Source: Panopea generosa
Taxonomy: Eukaryota; Mollusca; Bivalvia; Adapedonta; Hiatellidae
DNA: 64,000 nt
Assembly: GCA_029582155.1 (NCBI GenBank)
Contig: CM055907.1
Span: 14,043,992 to 14,107,991 of the forward strand
Direction of reading: 5' to 3'
Shown: in pieces, positions 51,799 to 60,700 of the stretch
Numbering within the stretch: position 1 is the first letter of the stretch
Layout of the letters: every line of letters begins with the position of its first letter
The notes under the pieces: generated by a model
Databases searched by the model: none
Told to the model about the DNA's origin: nothing
What the model saw: the letters and a program-made list of their open reading frames with translations, nothing else
Made by a program: the position numbers and the translations under genes

Positions 51799-54700
51799 GT
51801 ACGTACCGACATTGTGATATATACTGATCATAAAATAGTAACTTCCGCTTTGTTTAAGTGCAATTATATCGAAATATGAAAAAAAAAGATTCAGTTATTT
51901 TTATATGTATCGCAAGAGTATTTGAAGGTGCATTTGTACGGAAAATGTTATGACTTTACTGCTATGGGAAAAGAACGGGATTATTGATTAAACGTGGTAG
52001 GGGGTCGTTAACAGACAGTCATATCTATACATAAACAAAGCGAAAGTTTCTCCTTCTTCTAACCTATTTAATTTGAATAATTCATACAATAAGGCAGACA
52101 GTCAATTATAAATGTATATTGATTGTTGCATGTTTTATCGGTATTTGTGTACTTCTGACACCCAAAGCTATATCAGCAAAGTACCTACATTGTTAAATAT
52201 AATACTTTTTTCTGTGAATTTTGATAAAAAAAAATATTACTCAGATATCATTCTGTTATGTATGTTGGTGAAACTGGAAGTGATACACATTCAATTTCAG
52301 ATATGAAAGAAATACACATTCAATTTCAGGTATGAAAGAAATACACATTCAACTTCAGATATAAAAGAAATACACATTCAATTTTAGATATGGAAGTGAT
52401 ACGCATTCAATTTCAGATATAAAAGAAAAACACATTCAATTTCAGATATGGAAGTGATACACATTCAATTTCAGATATGAAAGTGAAATAGACGAATGTC
52501 TGGAATAAAAAAAGCGTATACATTCTATTATTTATAAAAAAACAACAATATTAATGTTCTGCTATGCTCTCGTTACTGCAGCGGTGGTCTAGTGGTAGAG
52601 AGTTCGCCTCGTATGTGGAAGGTATTGAATTCAATTTCCGGCTTAAAAGCTTAAAAAGTGGTACTAGAAGCTTCCTCGCTAGGTGCTCAGCATTACGGGG
52701 ATATTTCTTTCTAGGTCTGGTGTCAGTAGATTGTGACTTAGTGATATATCAAACCGGGTGTCTGCGGCATGATACTTCAGTGTGGCAGCGTTTAGAATAC
52801 TATTTTAAGAAGACACCGTCGCGATATAATTACATGTATAACATTATTGAAAGTGACACTTTACACCATACAACAACAACTATGCCTTCGTATCGACCTG
52901 CGTATAGCCTAATGTGACCAACTCCGCATGTAAACTTCACATATGCATTATTGAGCCCTTCATCACATGCTTTATCCACATCCTCAAGCACGTCGGCAAT
53001 ATGAAAAAAGCACTGCTTAAAAAGGGATTCATCCATTTTGATAAATGAATATATCAAAAGTGTATTCTCATCTTACTTTGTAGATTGTATCAGTTTTTAA
53101 CATGTCACAAATCTATCATTTGTCATAATAAAGTCGGGTCCGGTTTCAGTCCGTAGTGCGTCTAACATTCAATCCAGGCATCGCGAGTTCGAATCCCAAC
53201 CCGGCATCCATCTGTGATGATTGATATAGGACAGTGTGTCTCATTGTCATTCGTCTCTCTGATTCATGTGGAAAAGCTATGTTACTTGCTGAAATGGATG
53301 TTTTCGATTCCCTTTAAAGAGTGGTTAGGTTAACGATGGTCTGTCTGCCCTCGATGGCATAAAAACGACGCTGAATATTTAATCTGTTATTGTCATAATA
53401 AAAACTGAAATATATTTAGAAATTAATAAAGATACAATAAAAACTGGTGCTAGAGAACTCACTTACCAGTTACCTCCCCTTGGTTTCGGTAGCAAGATTG
53501 TTGCGTCCAAGGAATTAAAACTGTGTAAATCGGTTGAGCATTATTTTTGTTGAGAATACTTTAAATGACCATATTTCTGTATACATATGATAATATTAGA
53601 ACACTTCAATAAGTTCTGCCAAGTTGTAAAGACATTGAGTATGTTTCCGGTTTTCGATCACTTAAGAATCACCGCTAGATAGTTCAATGCAAAACGGATG
53701 TTGACATTGAATGCTTATATACAACGTTTAAATAACTATAAAATAATAATTTTCCACTAAAAACATAACAAAAAAAGAGAACATTTATACAGTCCCATTG
53801 TCTTCACCATTCACGTTTGTTTCCAGTTACCCGAATATGCTTCTAGCAAATGGCGTCACCAGATTTCGATTACATGAGTTGATGAGATGAGGCTTAAGAA
53901 ATGTAAATAAATAAAGTAGATAAAACTGCGCTTACCTTTCACACGGTGGATATTTCTATAACAACGTCAGTTTACAGCTTGAGGTTGTTTATTTTTGTCT
54001 AATTTTACTTAAAAAAATTGACATAGTAAATAAAACACTGATTATAAAAAAATAGAGAATTAGTTTTAATGTAAACTTTATAAATGCATCTTTATATATC
54101 CGCCTCTTATCCACTGATTGTAACAAACCTTTTTACTTGTTTTCATTCTACATTGAACATATGGTCCTGTAATAATTTTAAACTCATTTTTTAACATTTC
54201 TATAAGAATGGTAAGGGTAGTCAATCAGAACCTCCATAATCTCTGACATGCGCAGTTGGTCATGGTTATTACGTTTGACCTGAACCTGTTATGCATCAGT
54301 TTTTAGCAGACGTGGTTCTAATAATCATTTTGTAAACAAACTTAGCTTTTGTCAAGGTTTTATGTAAACTGAAAAATAGACATAGTGAGAAACACATTTT
54401 TACGGGTCTGTATCATAAATGACGTTCTGACTTGTATTGGAAGCATTACTTGTTATATTTTTCATCGCATTCAATGGCTACGTGGATACTGTTTGAAAGT
54501 ATTAACATTTGTGTAGAAAGTTAAAATACACATGTGTTCAACCCCATGCCTTTTCTGCATTTTTGGACCATCATAGACTATCTATGGAAACAAGACACTT
54601 TTTAAACCATTTGTAATCTGTTCAGTGTTCCAGAAGTGCATTTGAGGTCATCATTTAGACATAACCAATTACATTACGACACTACTTAGATATAACCAAT

Positions 54701-57700
54701 CACATTAGGCCATACTTCAGATATAACCAATCATATGAGGTCATCATTTAGACCATTTTGACATAACCAATCACATTAGACTATATTTTAGACATAATTA
54801 ATCTCATTAGAACAAAAAAATGTTAATGATATTATGGTAAGATAACTACTGTGTAAGTTCGATACCGAAAATTACAGGTGCTAGCGTATCAACAAAGAAG
54901 ATGTTGTGATAATTCTGGTGCCAAAACATTTAGTATTCATGTATACCAATGCAACTATGAAGATGTATAGTATTGTGTAACAAATCTACCTAAAAGACGT
55001 ATTTAGGGTAATCATGATAGCTCACATCGAGCCTATGATTCTGGTGACCTACACATATTTGGAAAAGCTTCATATAAATCGTGACATATATTTAAAATAT
55101 ATAAATATTTTTTATATAATTTTAAATGCTGTTAAATTTATAATTTTACCATCAACATCAGGTTTTAGTTTTTACAAATGCCTGTAATGCCTGTAACGTC
55201 ATTGTAACAATGCAATTTTAATAATGGGTATTGATTGGTGGCAGTGGTACCACTACAGAGACACCGATATGCGTAACTAAACTCCATGCCGATACGCACT
55301 AGCAAATTTGATCATATTCATCTAAGAGATTCATGAGTAGCAGTGTTGACAAAATTTACGCCAAAAGTGGATGGAACACAATGTGACACAAGCACAAAAG
55401 AAGTTCATACTGATAACTCCGCCAAATATTGAAGGACCTGAACGAAACAACAATTTGCACAACTGCAATTTGCAGTAATTTTGCCAAGTTTCAGGCACTA
55501 AATACTGAAACTTTTGTCAGAATACCAAAGGTATGAGCTGCATTGTCATTATATACAGATACGAGTTGTTGACCGACATGCAATTTTGATGTGTTTTTTA
55601 GTAATTTTTTAACTTAATTCAATGTTGGCAAGATATGTTTAGAACTGACAGGACAATGTGATGCGTGTACGTACATAGATTTATCATTAAAATAAAGGGC
55701 CTTAACTAAGTCAAACGTCAATGGACCAGAATGGACGATGATATTAATGGCTAGATAGAATACCGATACGTCCTAGCAACTTTGGACAAAACCGGTTAAA
55801 CAGTTCTGGGGAGGGGGTGACAAGAAATTATGACATAGGTTTACAATTAAAACTAAACGGTCAAAACTTCACCAAAGTCAACGGATCGAAACGCGCAATT
55901 GGACGTCATGCTGATACAACCTAGCAAGTTTCATGAAAATCGGTTAAATGTTTTAGGATGAGTAGAGTTCACATGAATGTGTGATGTACAGACATATGTA
56001 CAGACTGACAGACATACAATGGCAGCTTTATATGCCTAACTCCCATAAATATTGGACGCCATTAAATATAATGGTATATGAGTATTAAACATTTTGTGTT
56101 TCATCAATATAGTAGTTTTTCAGATTTTAAAGGGAGTATATCAGGAAAACACGCTAGAAATGTTTAAAAAATAAAACTATTTTCAAAATGGTTAAAATAC
56201 ATCCCACTATCATTAATAAACAAAATCCAAAAGGCTTAGTATGTCAAATCTACCAAAATGTGACAAAATTGCTTTTTAAATCGGAGTGATAAACATGAAA
56301 CAAAATTTTCATTCTAAAAATAGACATCACTTAAATACTGCTAGACGACTTTCGCAGCGTTATTCGGACTCTTTCTAAGATGAAACAATGTTTACTACGT
56401 GAAACCTGCATAACGGATCAAATAGAAATCGGGAAATCTATTTTAAATAGTCTAACCTAGGCACGTAGCTTAAGTTAGGAAATCCCTTTTCAATATATTA
56501 TTCTGACATGATTAGTAGATATCCGTTTGGCAATTCTGAGTCAGTGATAATACATATAGGCATGATATATTGGGAAAAAATGCTTATAGCCAGTTTTAAA
56601 AAATTGAAAAATCCTGATAGATTCCCTTTAATAAATTATTCTCATTTTAATTATAAAAACATACGAAAGATAGTTTATGTCAATTTATAATAGATGTATT
56701 AAAATATAAACCATTTTATTCCGTTACCAAAATAACGAAAAATGGCTACCTCAAAGGTCAAGTCTAGTACAGGACTTATTGGTGTTATGTGTTTCGATAA
56801 ACTTCATTGTTGGCCGTGTCCAGCTTGTAACTTCGAAATGCATGGATCGATTTTCAAATAACTCAGTCTTTTAGTCGCATTTATTAATACATATATATTT
56901 GTTTTTGACATGTAAATAACATTGTAAAACATTATCTGTGTTTGCCCTTGATGAGTCATCTGCTCCTGGTTGTTTTGTAAAACCGTATATAATTAATTTA
57001 CCACATGTAGTTTGTTTTATTTTGTTTCAAAGGAATTCTAAGGTAGTTCGCGGTGTTCCTATCTACGTTTTTTACATCTAAAATTATTACTAAAATCACT
57101 AAAATATGAATAAAAAGAGATGGTGTTCACGCTAGTTTTTCATAGGTTTGAATTTAAATTTAAATTAAACATTAAAAAAACACGACGTTTGCTTGTGATT
57201 TCGGACGACGTAAAAAAAAACGCAATATAATACTAACGTAAATTACGACGTCGTTTAAAATAGCAGACAAACGTCGTGTGTTTTTAAGTGTTTTATTTTT
57301 CATTTGAATTCGAATTTATGAAAAAACTAGGTGAACACCCACTTTTTTATTTAGTCATATTGTAGTAAAATGAATAAAGTTTAACAAATGTAAAACTTAA
57401 GAACTTGTACCAGACCAGTTTTTTGCGCGATCAAACGTGACTATTCAAAATGTGTTGTTTTTAAACCCGCTTTTTAATCAATCCCGGCGTAATGATCAGA
57501 TGTAAAGGAAACACATCTGTATTAAAATTATACCCTAATCACAGGAAATAAAATAAGTAATTTTATAATGTTATTAAGAAACAAATTCAATTAATATTGA
57601 CCATTTTATATGTAAAAATCTGTAAAAATCATCCGAAAAACACGTACCGCTAGGGGGCGCTGTTAACGAGATTCTGCAGGACTATATTTAAAAAAAAAGA

Positions 57701-60700
57701 GCTAAAACGAAAGCTGATACTTCATATTATATGTGTACAGAATTTTGATAAATTACGCCAGATGTAAAAAAAAACGATAGGAACGCCGCGAACTACCTTA
57801 ATAAACAACACACATTTTAGGTCAACCAGACTACTTTATTAACTCTACGAAAGCGGCATGGGATACTGCCGTCTCTAGCTGTACTCTGGCAACTCCTGAC
57901 ATTAAATTCTCACCAGAGCGTAACACAGTTGATATTGAAGTACCGGGACTAGATCTGACCGTACGAGACAAATTTTGGCTGGGGTACATCAAGACGTACA
58001 ATATATTTCAATACATAGGTATGTGGAAGTATGCGGACCCGTATTCACAAAACAACTTAAACATGCCCTTAGTCAAACTGAAACTTTAAAACTGCTTCAT
58101 TCAAAAACTTTTGTATAATAGTAGTTATATATATAAAGACACTACCTGTAGATAGAATAGCATTACTGTTCAGTTTGTTTGAAACTTTTCAGAATAAGAT
58201 TGTCAATATGGAACGATAACGTTAATTTAGAAATGGAATTTGAACTGAGTCCATAATTGAGATGGTTTTTATTAAAAATATAGTGCCTTGCCTATCAGGT
58301 TGAAAAAAAAATCTGTGATCTATCTTTTATTTACCTCTACTTTACCTTATTATGTTTCTATATATAAATCAAAACCTTCGCAATATTTGTATTAAAGAAC
58401 ATTGCCAAAAAACACACCAGTATGATTAAATATATTCATCGATTTCGATTTGTTTTTACAATGTTTGTATACTACACTGTCGTTTGTATACTAATATTTT
58501 TTTTTCTATTTGATCTTTGTCCGTGTATTTAGGTTGTGCAAAGTCAAATTATATCAACAGCATTGCTGAAGAAAACTACACCACGGGGATACTTTTGGAA
58601 CTATGTTTCTCAGCATGTAAAAACACGGAATACATTGGGCTAGGAAGGGCCGAGGTAACGTTGAGATGAATGTTTCTTATGACATCACTATTTAAGTAGC
58701 ATAAAGTATGCGACATAATATATTTTTATCTCGTACACCCTCTGATGAACCCTTAAATGAAAACTAGATTGTTTGCTGCTCCCTAGCATAACCATACAAA
58801 ATGTATCTATCAAAAACAAATTTTATCCTTCTTTCCTCTATTTTTGAACATGGATTGTTTTTGTTTTTTCGCCCATTTTGTTCATATTTAATAAGAAAAT
58901 TCGCATTATTCAAGGCAAAATACGTACCTACATACAGAATTACCGAACTACTAACCGAACTAGCTACCGAACTACCTAACTATCTATTTACTGCCTCATC
59001 GAAAATTGGCGTTATTTTCGTTACATAGTTAAAATTTGGTGGGAAATGTTAGAAAATGTACATGTACTCTGACCGACAAACTCAACCATTGTTAAATTCA
59101 TGTACCTACTCATGATTTCCTCGTGCAGCCCGTGCGTGTTAACCATGTGGTTTTATCGAGTGAATTTTAGACAGGTACATGTGTTTATCGACATACAACA
59201 ATATTTTTAGAGATTTTCTGACAATTATCCAGTTTCTGATAATGCCGAGGCTAAATTTCGAAGAGAATGCCTGTGTTTTGGCCATGTTTGAATGTGGGCG
59301 AACGCAAGTACAGGTCGCTAGACGTTTAACGTCTCTCGTTCGGCTATATTGCGTCTCGTTCGCCGTGCCAGAGATACGGGAACGTTTGTCGATAGGCCAC
59401 ATGCAGGTATACCGCTTGTAACGTCATTACAGCAATATAATTACATACGTCAACGCCATCTGCGTGACAGATTTCTGACAGCTGAATCCACGTCACATTT
59501 AGTGGTAGGTAACCGTGGGCTAAGAGATCGGGGAATTAGCTGCCGCAGGCCCTACCGCGGTCTAGTTCTTATGCGACGTCACCGTCACCAACGTCTTATT
59601 TGGGCTCGCAACCATCGCGGTCAGAGTTGGCAGAACGTAGTGTTTAGACACGTTTCAACTTGTCGAACACCGGCGGACGTATCCGTGTCCGCAGACGACG
59701 TCATGAACGCTACGCTTACAATTGCATTCTGCAGCACAACCGTTAAGCCCCGGGCACAACAGATCGTACGAAATTTTGTCGTGGTAGACCCATAAAGTAT
59801 TTGTCGTGGCCAGATCTTGCAACATGAACGAAATCTATTTCGAGTGGTCACAAGGGCTACGACACATTAAAGATGGTTTGGCGATGGGGACGCGACAGAA
59901 AAAAAATATATGCCGCGGTAATGTTGTGGGCGTGTCGCAATTCATTCGTGCGACAGTCGTGGGACCATCTTGAGTTGTCGGGCATTGTCGGGGGCTGTTA
60001 TTCGCGCAAGACTGCCGCACAACAGTCGTGGGTCACTCGTGGAACACTCGCGCGTCAGTCTCCCGAGCGTTCATTCGCCCGAACTATATACCTCTCAAAA
60101 AACAAAAAAGCTGTTGCAAAACTAACGCACGACAGACTTGCAATGTTGTGCGAGCCTCTTACGAAATATAATACTCGTGAGACAATCTTGCAACTGTCTC
60201 ACGACTGTCGCAGGACAGTCATGAGACAGTCGTAGGACAATCGTGCGACAGTCGTAAGATTGTTGGACGAAAACAATTTCTTCTGCTAACCAGGACAAGA
60301 TATTTATCGTAGGACAGACTCACGACAGCCACAAGACATAGATACCACAAAAACTCGTAGAACAAAAAAGGTGCATGTCCAATTTTGCCTCACGACGGCA
60401 AGTCGATGCCACGATGCTCGCAATTTCGTAGGACCGCCTTGCGACGACCCCTGATGACCCACGATTTGCCCAAATTTTCTGTCGTGTCGTGGCACAAATG
60501 CATCGTGGGTTCGTTGTGACCAAGCCTTTACAATGGGGCGGAGTTATTGTCTGGGCAACCATCAACCATAGGTTTAAGTCCGAACTCGTCGTGTACTAAG
60601 GTAATCTCACAGCCATGCGTTACATTAACCAGATATTACGTCCTATGGTTATCCCTATGTTCCGCAAACGTCACCTCACGTTGCACGTGTCACGAGGAAT

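Noticed and set aside
52564-52917. 117-residue ORF in intron 1
   Set aside because: It is a read-through of a family B SINE, from its tRNA-like head into its tail.
58801-59028. 75-residue ORF in intron 3
   Set aside because: Starts in AT-rich intron and ends in a short ACCGAACTA repeat; no domain or splice phase match with the neighbouring exons.
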